A stretch of DNA of 42,453 nucleotides from NCBI RefSeq assembly GCF_040882075.1, contig NZ_JBBEBZ010000027.1, forward strand, positions 1 to 42,453, in the 5' to 3' direction. The stretch comes from Nitriliruptor sp040882075. GTDB taxonomy: Bacteria > Actinomycetota > Nitriliruptoria > Nitriliruptorales > Nitriliruptoraceae. The notes beneath the pieces were generated by a model. It did no database searches. It saw only the letters and a list, made by a program, of their open reading frames with translations, and had not been told where the DNA came from. This document shows, piece by piece, positions 13,457 through 20,915 of the stretch (position 1 is its first letter; each line of letters opens with the position of its first letter). The translations under genes were made by a program, and so were the position numbers.

Positions 13457-15205
13457 ATGCACCTCATCTCGGTGGACCGCGTCGGCGCGTCCGTGGAGGG
13501 TCGGACCCTCTTCTCGGACGTGTCCTTCGGCCTGTCCTCCGAGCACCGGGTGGGACTGGTCGGTCCGAACGGGTCGGGCAAGACCACGCTGCTGCGGATC
13601 CTCGCCGGCGAACGCGCACCGGACGAGGGCCAGGTCGTGGCTCGGGGCGGCATGCGCACCGGGATGCTCGCTCAGGACCCGCTGCTGCCGGACGTCCCCG
13701 CGCTCGACGCCGTGCTCGAGGCCGATCCCACGGCGCGCCCCGACGAGGGCGAGCGGCTGCTGGCCGCCCTCCGGGTCGACCCCGCGCAGCTGACCTCGCA
13801 GATGTCCGGCGGGCAGCGCCGACGGGTCGACCTCGCCCGGACCCTGCTCCCCCCGTCGGATCTGCTGATCCTGGACGAACCCACCAACCACCTCGACGTC
13901 GACACCATCGACTGGCTCGAGGACGAGCTGCGCCGACGGACCGGCGCCGTCGTCCTCGTGACCCACGATCGCTACGTGCTCGAGCGCGTGACCGACCGGA
14001 TGCTCGACCTCGTGCCGCCCTCGGCGCACCGCGAGGGCACCGTCGTCTGGCACGAGGGCTCCTACTCCTCGTTGCTCCAGGCTCGGGTCGAGCGGGCCGC
14101 CACCGAACAGCGGGCCACGGCCCGGGCGAACAACCTGCTGCGCAAGGAGGTCGCGTGGCTCCAGCGCGGCCCGAAGGCACGCAGCAGCAAACCGAAGTTC
14201 CGCACCGAGCAGGTCGAGGTACTCCGCGCGGCCGCCAGCGGTGACGAGGACGCGCGGCCGCTCGAGCTCGGGACGGGACGCCGGCGGCTCGGCAACGACG
14301 TCTTCGAGCTCCGCGGGGTGAGCCTGCGACGTGGCGACGTGCAGGTCCTCGACGGGGTCGATCTCGGCATCGGTCCCGGCGAACGTGTGGGCATCGTCGG
14401 GCCGAACGGCGCGGGCAAGTCCACCCTCCTCCACGTCCTGGCAGGGCGGCTCCCGGTCGACGGCGGCGAGGTGAAGGTCGGCACCACCGTCCAGCTCGGG
14501 TTGTACGAGCAGTCCGCGGGGGCCGGGCTCGACGGGTCGCGGACCGTCCTCGACAGCGTGCTCGACGTCGCGACCCACGTGCCGCTCGCCAACGGTGAGA
14601 CCCTGCCCGCGCACCGGTTGGCCGAGCGGTTCGGGTTCGACGGCCAGCTCCAGCGGACCCCGATCGGACTGCTGTCGGGTGGCGAGCGACGTCGGGTCGC
14701 GTTGCTGCACCTGCTGGTGGCGGCCCCGAACGTCCTGCTGCTCGACGAGCCGACCAACGACCTCGACCTCGACACGCTGGCGGTGCTCGAGGACCACCTC
14801 GACGGGTTCGCCGGCACCCTCGTCGTCGCCTCGCACGACCGGTTCACCCTCGACCGGCTCACCGACCGCACCATCGCGGTGGCGCGCGGCCGGTTGACCG
14901 AACACCTCGACTGGGACGGGCACCGAGCGGCGGCGAACACCACCGCGTCCGGGTCGGGGCCCGCGCGCGGCGGACCGAACCGCGACAACCGCGAACGGCA
15001 GGCGGCACGCAAGCGCGTCCGCCAGCTCGAGACCCGGGTCGCGACCCTCACGGGACGACGCGACGAGCTGCACGACGCGATGATCACGGCGGCCACGGAC
15101 CCCGACCGACTCCGAGCGCTCCAGGCCGAACTCGACCAGGTCACCACCGAACTCGCCAGCGCCGAGGAGGCCTGGCTCGAGCTCGCCGTGGACCTCGACG
15201 GCTGA
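13457..15205 (+). CDS. ABC-F family ATPase
   Basis: 582 residues with two cytoplasmic ABC domains. The first has Walker A GPNGSGKTT, signature MSGGQRRRVDLAR and LLILDEPTNHLD. The second has GPNGAGKST, LSGGERRRVALLH and LLLLDEPTNDLDLD. The inter-domain linker is basic (NNLLRKEVAWLQRGPKARSS), matching the RKE-W-x-RG-KAR linker of the Uup-like/TlrC-like branch. The C-terminus (about residues 505-582) is a coiled coil. It likely works at the ribosomal E site as an ATP-dependent translation factor. ATG 13457 sits at leaderless distance from TACCCT; the frame is open much further upstream, but only as the shadow of the divergent gene. It is clearly a paralogue, not a recent copy, of its neighbour. 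Confidence 0.9.
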   Translation: MHLISVDRVGASVEGRTLFSDVSFGLSSEHRVGLVGPNGSGKTTLLRILAGERAPDEGQVVARGGMRTGMLAQDPLLPDVPALDAVLEADPTARPDEGERLLAALRVDPAQLTSQMSGGQRRRVDLARTLLPPSDLLILDEPTNHLDVDTIDWLEDELRRRTGAVVLVTHDRYVLERVTDRMLDLVPPSAHREGTVVWHEGSYSSLLQARVERAATEQRATARANNLLRKEVAWLQRGPKARSSKPKFRTEQVEVLRAAASGDEDARPLELGTGRRRLGNDVFELRGVSLRRGDVQVLDGVDLGIGPGERVGIVGPNGAGKSTLLHVLAGRLPVDGGEVKVGTTVQLGLYEQSAGAGLDGSRTVLDSVLDVATHVPLANGETLPAHRLAERFGFDGQLQRTPIGLLSGGERRRVALLHLLVAAPNVLLLDEPTNDLDLDTLAVLEDHLDGFAGTLVVASHDRFTLDRLTDRTIAVARGRLTEHLDWDGHRAAANTTASGSGPARGGPNRDNRERQAARKRVRQLETRVATLTGRRDELHDAMITAATDPDRLRALQAELDQVTTELASAEEAWLELAVDLDG

Positions 15206-15245
15206 CGGCGACCGAGCTTGCCCGCCGGTGTACGAGCCCGCCCAC

Positions 15246-15251
15246 TAGCCT
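15246..15251 (+). promoter_or_regulatory. Candidate -10 element of sigma paralogue 1
   Basis: TAGCCT about 98 bases before GTG 15350. The implied leader contains the 9-bp tandem repeat at 15285-15311. Confidence 0.4.
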
Positions 15252-15284
15252 GTGGAGCAGCCGGGAGGCGAGGGAGCCGTCGGC

Positions 15285-15311
15285 CGGACCGTGCGGACCG
15301 TGCGGACCGTG
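15285..15311 (+). repeat. Three tandem copies of CGGACCGTG in the sigma gene leader
   Basis: Three exact 9-base units at 15285, 15294 and 15303, then a fourth degenerate start (CGGAGCGAT). It lies between the candidate -10 element and the start codon, where copy number could alter leader length. Confidence 0.8.
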
Positions 15312-15349
15312 CGGAGCGATCCGGTGCACGTCGGCCCCCGGGGAGTGAC

Positions 15350-16528
15350 GTGGCAGCCCAGGATGTCGCTGACGACGAGGCCCGTACGGTCGCGCCTCGC
15401 GTGGATCGTGATCGTGCTGGGCTCGGGGACCTGCTCGCCCAGGTCGAGAGCCGCGGGTACGTCCTGCTGTCGGAGATCCACGACCTCCACGATCCGCTCG
15501 AGGACGCCTCGGACTGGCCGGACCGGTTCGCCGCCACGGTCCGCGACCGCGGTCTCGAGGTCGTCGACGATCTGACCGATGACGGCACGGGGACGACCCC
15601 CGCACCGACCACGCCATCGACCACGGACGGCGTCCGCTACTACCTCAACGCCATCGGGCGCGTCCCGCTGCTGACGGCCGAGGAGGAGGTCGACCTCGCC
15701 AAGCGGCTCCAGGGTGGGCTCGAGGCGGCCGCGCGGCTGGCCGACGGGACGGCGCGCACGGTCGCGGCCCGAGCGCAGCTGCGGCGCCTCGTTCGCGACG
15801 GGGAACGAGCCCAGGAGCGGCTCGTGACCGCCAACCTCCGGCTGGTGGTCTCGGTCGCTCGCCGCTACCTCGGTCGGGGCCTGTCCCTGCTGGAGCTGGT
15901 GCAGGAGGGAAACCTCGGTCTGATGCGCGGTGTCGAGAAGTTCGACCACACCAAGGGCTACAAGTTCTCGACCTACGCGACGTGGTGGATCCGGCAGGCG
16001 CTCACCCGCGGGACGGCGAACAAGGCCCGCGCGGTCCGGTTGCCCGTCCACGTACACGAGCTGGTGGCCAAGATCCGGCGCACCGAGTTCGAGCTGCTGC
16101 AGGTCGTCGGCCGCGATCCGACCGACGCCGAGGTGGCCGAGGCGCTCGGCCTCACCGTCGAACGGCTGGCGGAACTGCGGCTCGCGGGCCGGGAGGTGAC
16201 CTCGCTCGACCGCACGGTCGGCGAGGACGGCGGCAGCACACTCGGGGACCTGGTCCCCGACGACGACGCGCTCGACCCGTCGGTCCAGGCCACCGCCGGG
16301 GTCGCGCGGCACGAGGTCGCGTTCGCGCTCGCGCAGCTGCACGACCGCGAACGCGGCGTCATCGAGCTGCGCTACGGGCTCGACGGTGCCGACCCGCGGA
16401 CGCTCGAGGAGATCGGCGAGGTCTACGGAGTGACGCGCGAGCGCATCCGGCAGATCGAGAAGAAGTCCCTCGCCAAGCTGCGCCACCCGTCCCACGCCCG
16501 CGGCCTCCGGGACCTCACCGGGGACTAG
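15350..16528 (+). CDS. RNA polymerase sigma70 factor with region 1.1 (paralogue 1)
   Basis: 392 residues. Region 1.1 spans about residues 29-75 (ESRGYVLLSEIHDL ... RGLEVVDDL), region 1.2 about 92-122, region 2 covers ANLRLVVSVARRYLGRG, EKFDHTKGYKFSTYATWWIR and region 2.4 RQALTRG. Regions 3 and 4 follow, with TRERIRQIEKKSLAKLRHP as the -35 reading helix. The Gln and Thr of region 2.4 that contact the -12 base pair in E. coli (Q437, T440) are both kept, unlike in the two paralogues at 29.1 and 32.9 kb. It directs RNA polymerase to promoters; region 1.1 is usual in primary sigma factors, yet region 3 differs from the housekeeping consensus, so primary or group 2 status is open. GTG 15350 is picked for its GGGGAG. 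A lytic transglycosylase gene follows. Confidence 0.92.
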   Translation: MAAQDVADDEARTVAPRVDRDRAGLGDLLAQVESRGYVLLSEIHDLHDPLEDASDWPDRFAATVRDRGLEVVDDLTDDGTGTTPAPTTPSTTDGVRYYLNAIGRVPLLTAEEEVDLAKRLQGGLEAAARLADGTARTVAARAQLRRLVRDGERAQERLVTANLRLVVSVARRYLGRGLSLLELVQEGNLGLMRGVEKFDHTKGYKFSTYATWWIRQALTRGTANKARAVRLPVHVHELVAKIRRTEFELLQVVGRDPTDAEVAEALGLTVERLAELRLAGREVTSLDRTVGEDGGSTLGDLVPDDDALDPSVQATAGVARHEVAFALAQLHDRERGVIELRYGLDGADPRTLEEIGEVYGVTRERIRQIEKKSLAKLRHPSHARGLRDLTGD

Positions 16529-16539
16529 GGCTGAAGTCG

Positions 16540-16555
16540 CGGCACCGAGGTGCCG
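16540..16555 (+). terminator. Weak hairpin after sigma paralogue 1
   Basis: A 7-bp inverted repeat (CGGCACC/GGTGCCG) with a 2-base spacer, 12 bases after the stop. It could attenuate read-through into the transglycosylase gene but is short for a terminator. Confidence 0.3.
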
Positions 16556-16593
16556 ATGGAGCGAGGGGTGCCGTCCGGCAGCCCATCACGTGT

Positions 16594-17874
16594 GTGAGGT
16601 CGTCCGTGCGGTCGAGGTCGCGTCGAGGTCCGCTGGCAGCGTTCCTCGCCGCCTGCGTGATCGTCGTCGTGTCCGCGGGTGGCGCGTCGGGCTCACCGGC
16701 ACCGACGCTGGACGACGCCCGCGACCAGCTGACGACCGCGAGCCGGGAGCTCGACGAGGTCGCCGCCGCCGTGCGACGTGTCAACGATGAGGTCGCGGCA
16801 TCCGACGTCCGGCTCCGCGAGGCCGCGACCTCGCTGTCGCAGGTCCGAGCCCAGCTGGCCGACGCATCGACGGCTGCGGACGCGTCGGCCGCCGAGGAAC
16901 GGGAAGCCGCAGCCACCCTCCAAGCCGCGACCAGCGAGCTCACCGCGATCGCGGAGCGCCACCGGACCGGGCGTGACCGGCTCGCCGAGCAAGCGGTGAC
17001 GGCCTACAAGCGAGGTGGGAGCGCGGCGCCCGGTCTGCTGTTCGGCGGCGTGGTCCGCGCGGGTGACCTCCACGAGGTCGCCGTGACGCGCGACGTGTTG
17101 CACCAGCTGCTGACCGACCAGCGCGCCGACGTCGACGCCGACGCTGCCCTCACCCGCGCCACGGCCACCGCCAACGCCTCGGTCGGCGACGCCCGGCGAC
17201 GCGCCGTGGACACCGCTCGGACCGCCGCAGCCGAGCGTCGCCGCGTCGCCGATCTCGTCGCCACGCAGGAGCAGCTGGTCACCACCGTCACCCGGGAGAC
17301 CGAGACCCGCCGGGCCGCGTTGGCGACGCTCGAGGCGGATGCGGCCGCTCGGGCGGTGCTCGTGCGTGAGCTCGAGGCGCGGGTCGCTGCGCTCGAGCTG
17401 TCCGCGGTGAGCGTCCGTGTCCCGGTCCGCGTCATCGAGGCCCTCGACGGCCCGCCACCCAGCTGGGCCGCGGGTCTCCCAGGGCACGGACGGGCGTGGG
17501 CGGCCACCATCGATGCCATCGCCGCAGGTCAGGGCATCGACGGGCGGCTGCTGGCGGCGATCGTCTGGACCGAGTCGAACTTCCGTCCCGACGCGGTGTC
17601 GCACGCGGGCGCGCTCGGGATGTCGCAGCTGATGCCAGGTACGGCGCGTGGGCTCGGGGTGGACCCGCGTGATCCGGTGCAGAACATCACCGGCGGCGCC
17701 CGCTACCTGTCGACCCAGCTCGATGCCTTCGGACGGGTCGACCTGGCGCTCGCCGCCTACAACGCGGGGCCCGGACGCGTGCGGGGTGCCGGCAACGCCG
17801 TCCCCGACATCGTCGAGACCCAGCTCTACGTGGTCCGCGTCCTCGACCGCTTCCACGCCCTCAGCACCCTCTGA
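16594..17874 (+). CDS. Secreted coiled-coil lytic transglycosylase
   Basis: 426 residues. The N-terminus is a basic signal peptide with hydrophobic core PLAAFLAACVIVVVSAGG. Residues about 35-265 are Ala/Glu/Arg-rich and predicted coiled coil, resembling the coiled-coil halves of PcsB- or RipA-like division hydrolases. The C-terminal SLT domain carries the catalytic Glu in WTESNFRPDA, then GALGMSQLMPGTARGLGV and LALAAYNAGPGRV, the standard Slt70-type motifs. It should cut the MurNAc-GlcNAc bond outside the membrane, forming 1,6-anhydro ends. The coiled coil suggests recruitment or restraint by a partner, as for FtsEX-controlled hydrolases (inference). The start is GTG 16594 or GTG 16606; neither has a clear ribosome site. 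It lies 65 bases after the sigma gene in the same direction. Confidence 0.88.
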   Translation: MRSSVRSRSRRGPLAAFLAACVIVVVSAGGASGSPAPTLDDARDQLTTASRELDEVAAAVRRVNDEVAASDVRLREAATSLSQVRAQLADASTAADASAAEEREAAATLQAATSELTAIAERHRTGRDRLAEQAVTAYKRGGSAAPGLLFGGVVRAGDLHEVAVTRDVLHQLLTDQRADVDADAALTRATATANASVGDARRRAVDTARTAAAERRRVADLVATQEQLVTTVTRETETRRAALATLEADAAARAVLVRELEARVAALELSAVSVRVPVRVIEALDGPPPSWAAGLPGHGRAWAATIDAIAAGQGIDGRLLAAIVWTESNFRPDAVSHAGALGMSQLMPGTARGLGVDPRDPVQNITGGARYLSTQLDAFGRVDLALAAYNAGPGRVRGAGNAVPDIVETQLYVVRVLDRFHALSTL

Positions 17875-18020
17875 GTCCGTCAACGGGTGTCGATGGGTCG
17901 GCCGACTCGCCCGCCCGTGACCGTACGGCGCAGGCCGGGAGACGACACGGCGACGCATCGAGCACCTACGGCGGTTCCCGCCTGGTCGGCCCCTCGGACA
18001 CCCGGACACCCGGAGCCCAT

Positions 18021-18164
18021 CCGATCGGTGCGCTCGACCCACCGGGGTGCTCGTGTGGCGCCAGCGCCACGTCAGGACCCCGCGAGCCCGACCGATGGGT
18101 GCGCGCCGGCCTACCGGGGCGCTGGTGTGGCGCCAGCGCCACGTAGGGACCCCGCAAGCCGAGG
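18021..18164. repeat. Duplicated ~72-bp unit with a perfect internal palindrome
   Basis: Two adjacent imperfect copies start at about 18021 and 18092. Each holds GTGGCGC-CA-GCGCCAC (18055-18070 and 18127-18142) followed by a shared GGACCCCGC run. The stretch 17875-18219 has no gene I can support; the protein-like frames there repeat with the DNA and are not gene-like. Confidence 0.75.
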
Positions 18165-18219
18165 ACGGGGCGGGCCGAGCCAGTAGGCAACGCCCGTGAT
18201 GGCTACCCGCGCGGCGGCG

Positions 18220-18474
18220 GACTGCTCGGTCCGAGACTCCCATCGAGCCCTCCAGTTCGGGGCGACCATGAGGCCAGACCGGACACAGGTGCTTATCCGG
18301 TTGAAGCGGCCGAGACGCCGGTCCACCTTCGGTTCGAGGTAGCGCTCCCCCGGCTCGAACTCGAGCGCCAACCGTGCGAGCACGACGAGTCGCTTGGAAC
18401 GCTTCACGGGGAGGACCGGCAGATGCTCGCCGACGAAGAAAGCGCGCGAGGAGCCACCGTTCGTCCTCGGTCAT
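18220..18474 (-). pseudogene. Decayed DUF2087-domain gene
   Basis: Read on the minus strand, ATG 18474 opens MTEDERWLLARFL in one frame. The rest, RAFFVGEHLPVLPVKRSKR then LVVLARLALEFEPGERYLEP, continues in a second frame. Together they match the DUF2087 pattern (acidic start, KR-x-KR-LVVL, FEPG-x-Y-x-E-x-x-V). The shift lies at the GCGCGCG run at 18442-18448, as expected for dinucleotide slippage. After RRLGRFN the match breaks again (VRSGLM in one frame, RTGGLDGSLG in another), so at least two disruptions are present. DUF2087 often forms the tail of ArsR-type or other regulators, or stands alone. No intact copy is in the window. A sequencing error could explain one shift but hardly all. Confidence 0.55.
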
Positions 18475-18569
18475 CCCGAGCCCGATGCGGGTGTCGAGGC
18501 CCACACCTCCTCCGTCCTCCGCGTGGTCGGCGTCAGTGGTACCGGACCGGTCCCGGCATCGACTCCCGT

Positions 18570-18575
18570 TAGCCT
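18570..18575 (+). promoter_or_regulatory. Candidate -10 element of the EamA transporter
   Basis: TAGCCT, 24 bases before GTG 18600, with GGAGG at 18589-18593 between. Confidence 0.5.
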
Positions 18576-18599
18576 CGCCGCCCCCGCTGGAGGTGCCGC

Positions 18600-19580
18600 G
18601 TGTCCGTTGTTCGCCAACCATCGCGGTTCGCCGTCGGCGGGGCGTTGCTGCTCGGCGTGCTGGCGGTCTCCTCCTCGGCCATCCTGTCGCGGTACGCCAT
18701 GGGCGACGACCCCCAGGTGGCGCGGGCCGCCGCGGGCGCGGCGCCGGCGCTGGCGGTGGCCTTCTGGCGGTGCGCGCTCGGGTCGGTGGCCCTGGCCCCG
18801 CTCGCCTGGCGGGCTCACCGACGCAGCCCGGTCGCGCTCACCGCGACCCGCCGCCGCCAACTGCTCGGCTCCGGCGCGTCCCTCGGGCTGCACTTCGGGC
18901 TGTTCCAGGCGTCGCTCGCCCTCACCACCGTGGCCTCCGCGACCACGCTGGCGACCATGTCGCCGCTGTTCGTCGTCCTCGGCGCGTGGTGGTTCCTGCG
19001 CGAACCGACCGACCGGCGCACGGGGATCGGTGTGGCGGTCACGATCGTCGGGGCGCTGGTGATCGGTGCCGGCGACCTGACCGCGGTGGACCTCGGGCCG
19101 CGCGCCCTGCTCGGTGACGGGCTCGCGTTCGCCAGCGCGATCGCCGTCAGCGGCTACCTCCTGGCAGGCCGCGCCGCCCGCCGCGACGTCCCGGCCACGG
19201 TGTACTCCTGCCTGGTCTACGCGGTCGCCGCGCTCGTGCTGCTGCCGGCCTGCCTGGCGGTCGGCGTGCCGCTGGCGGGGTTCGATGCCGGGACGTGGGC
19301 GGCTATCGCCGGCATCGTCATCGGCCCCCAGCTGCTCGGCCACAGCGTCTTCAACGCCCTGCTCGCCCACGTCCCCGCCACGGTCATCTCGACGGTGGTG
19401 CTGTCCGAGCCGATCGGTGCCGGCATCCTGGCGTGGCTGCTGCTCGGCGAGCTCCCGGCTGCCGCCTTCGCCCTCGGCGCGCCACTCGTCCTCGTCGGCG
19501 TCGCCGTGGCCGCCGGCACGCGCGGGCCGGTGGCGGCACCCGACGCCCCGGTCGCCACCGTCGGCCCCGACGGAACCTGA
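18600..19580 (+). CDS. EamA/DMT-family transporter
   Basis: 326 residues with about ten hydrophobic helices in two EamA repeats. The first repeat ends near TTLATMSPLFVVLGAWWFLREP, the second near VVLSEPIGAGILAWLLLGE; the P-x-F-V and SEP-x-x-A-x-L-AWLLLGE forms are the usual EamA helix 4 and 9 landmarks. It is an inner-membrane exporter or importer of small metabolites; the substrate cannot be read from sequence. GTG 18600 has GGAGG 6 bases upstream and a TAGCCT element further up. The C-terminal 25 residues are a soluble Ala/Pro tail. The gene stands alone; the decayed DUF2087 gene lies divergently upstream and might once have been its regulator, which is speculation. Confidence 0.88.
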   Translation: MSVVRQPSRFAVGGALLLGVLAVSSSAILSRYAMGDDPQVARAAAGAAPALAVAFWRCALGSVALAPLAWRAHRRSPVALTATRRRQLLGSGASLGLHFGLFQASLALTTVASATTLATMSPLFVVLGAWWFLREPTDRRTGIGVAVTIVGALVIGAGDLTAVDLGPRALLGDGLAFASAIAVSGYLLAGRAARRDVPATVYSCLVYAVAALVLLPACLAVGVPLAGFDAGTWAAIAGIVIGPQLLGHSVFNALLAHVPATVISTVVLSEPIGAGILAWLLLGELPAAAFALGAPLVLVGVAVAAGTRGPVAAPDAPVATVGPDGT

Positions 19581-19703
19581 ATCCACCGAACAGGGGCTGC
19601 TGGCCAGACCCCGCACCCACCACGACGTCCTCACCAACCGTGCCACCCGTCAGCAGGTCCAGGTCCGCGGACCGCACATCTCGCCGAGCCAGCGACGACC
19701 CGG

Positions 19704-19709
19704 TAGGGT
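19704..19709 (+). promoter_or_regulatory. Candidate -10 element of the Usp gene
   Basis: TAGGGT about 73 bases before GTG 19782. The leader ends in GAGAGAGGAG. Confidence 0.45.
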
Positions 19710-19781
19710 GTCCGACCGGCCTTGCCCGTGATCGAGCCACCCCCGACCATCGGGTCAGGTCATCTCGAGAGAGGAGCCGGT

Positions 19782-20243
19782 GTGGGCGTCATCGTGGTGG
19801 GGGTCGACGGTTCCGAGGAGTCACGAGCGGCGTTGGGCTGGGCAGCGAACGAGGCTCGCCTGCGCACCGCTGCGTTACGTGCCGTGTACGTCTACGAACA
19901 CACCCCGGCGTGGCAGATGTACGGCTACGGCGACATGACCGCGCCGATAGGCATCCCCGAGCGGTCCATCGAGGACACCGCGGTGGAAGCCGCCCGGCAC
20001 GCACGGCAGCTCGTCGAGCGCATGGTCGCGCAGCTCGACGACCACGATCTGCCGGTCGAGGTCGTGGTTCACGAGGACCGCCGGCCCGCGAGGGCACTCG
20101 TCGAACTGGCCAACAGCGCCGAGCTGCTGGTCGTCGGCTCACGTGGACGCGGCGGGTTCTCGGGGCTGCTTCTGGGTTCCGTGAGCCAGCAGTGCGTCCA
20201 GCACGCGCACTGCCCGGTGGTCGTGCTCCCGCCCCAGGAGTAG
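19782..20243 (+). CDS. Universal stress protein (UspA family, ATP-binding type)
   Basis: 153 residues, a single Usp domain. It opens with VIVVGVDGSEESRAALGWA, where the Asp and following residues contact the nucleotide. It ends with VVGSRGRGGFSGLLLGSVS, which fits G-x2-G-x9-G-S, the ATP-binding signature of UspFG/MJ0577-type proteins. Such proteins are cytoplasmic stress or energy sensors that bind ATP as dimers. GTG 19782 is chosen over an in-frame ATG at 19722 because a strong GAGAGAGGAG lies about 5 bases upstream and homology starts at the next codons. It converges with the unknown gene ending at 20284, 40 bases away. Confidence 0.92.
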   Translation: MGVIVVGVDGSEESRAALGWAANEARLRTAALRAVYVYEHTPAWQMYGYGDMTAPIGIPERSIEDTAVEAARHARQLVERMVAQLDDHDLPVEVVVHEDRRPARALVELANSAELLVVGSRGRGGFSGLLLGSVSQQCVQHAHCPVVVLPPQE

Positions 20244-20283
20244 ACCGGATCGGACAGCACGACGTCGTTGCCGCGCGGCCTCT

Positions 20284-20739
20284 TCAGAGGAACAGCGGCA
20301 GCGTCGGCCGCTCCTCGAGCAACCCGACGATCGCGCCGAGCACGCGCCCGTCGCCGGCTGCCGCATCGAGGCGGGCGACCAACGTGGCGACGTCGAGCTC
20401 CGCATCGACCTCGACGTCGCGGCCGAGCACCGTCATCGTCCCCCGCAACCGGAGCGCCGCATCGAGCCACGTCGCGTCGAGTCCCTCGCGGGGCGCACGC
20501 AGGAGCGTGGCGTCCTGCTCGTCGACGAGCCGAAGCGCGGTCCGGTCCACGACGAAGCCGAGCCGTGCACCTCGCGGCAGCTCGACACCGGTCACACCGG
20601 GCAGCACCACGAGGCCACGGTCGGCGACGTGATCGAGCAGGACCCCACCGGCACCTCCCGACGGGACCGCGGCGACCAGCAACGGCAGACCGCCGAGGGT
20701 CACGGTCCGGACGCCGACCCCGACCAGCGCGTCGTTCAC
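20284..20739 (-). CDS. Hypothetical protein, coupled to an SDR-like stub
   Basis: 151 residues, no family recognised. The protein is Cys-free, Leu/Val/Ala/Asp-rich, with alternating beta-like segments (GGLPLLVAAVP, RGLVVLPGVTGVELP, ARLGFVVDRTALRLVDEQ) and a C-terminal helix pair ending ERPTLPLFL. There is no signal peptide or membrane helix, so it is likely cytoplasmic. The GTG start overlaps the TGA of the 26-codon upstream frame as GTGA, so translation is probably coupled to it. It lies divergent from the 5'-3' exonuclease gene with overlapping -10 elements at 20852-20872. The frame is unbroken and codon use is normal for the region, which supports a real gene. Confidence 0.6.
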   Translation of the reverse strand: MNDALVGVGVRTVTLGGLPLLVAAVPSGGAGGVLLDHVADRGLVVLPGVTGVELPRGARLGFVVDRTALRLVDEQDATLLRAPREGLDATWLDAALRLRGTMTVLGRDVEVDAELDVATLVARLDAAAGDGRVLGAIVGLLEERPTLPLFL

Positions 20740-20816
20740 GCCGAGAACCGCTGGTGCTCCGCGCCGAGGCCGGCGGACGCGCCGGTGACGAGCGCACGCT
20801 CGATGCGGGTGGTCAC
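20736..20816 (-). pseudogene. N-terminal stub of a short-chain dehydrogenase
   Basis: A 26-codon frame starting GTG 20816 with an excellent AGGAG 7 bases upstream. Residues ALVTGASAGLGAE carry T-G-x3-G-x-G, the NAD(P)-binding motif that opens SDR enzymes, but then the frame ends (HQRFSA, stop) and no SDR sequence follows in any frame. A deletion that joined an SDR start to the next gene is the simplest reading. Its stop overlaps the start of the hypothetical gene, so it may now work as a translated leader. A chance resemblance cannot be excluded for so short a piece. Confidence 0.5.
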
Positions 20817-20851
20817 GGACGGCTCCTGAGGGCTCGGGGCGGGACGGTCCG

Positions 20852-20872
20852 AGGCTACCCACCCGGTACGGT
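20852..20872. promoter_or_regulatory. Overlapping divergent -10 elements
   Basis: TAGCCT on the minus strand (20852-20857) faces the stub/hypothetical pair. TACGGT on the plus strand (20867-20872) faces the exonuclease gene. Each precedes a start codon with a good ribosome site. Confidence 0.45.
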
Positions 20873-20915
20873 CGGTCCGGTCCGCGTCCGCCTCGTCGCA
20901 CCACGGAGCGTCCCG

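Noticed and set aside
15245..16495. A 416-codon minus-strand frame
   Set aside because: It is opposite the sigma gene, a common effect of GC-rich codon bias; the plus strand has all sigma regions.
16693..18621. A 642-codon open frame on the minus strand
   Set aside because: Most of it is antisense to the transglycosylase gene and the rest runs through non-coding repeats; only the MTEDERW piece at its start has likeness to a family and is reported as part of the decayed DUF2087 gene.
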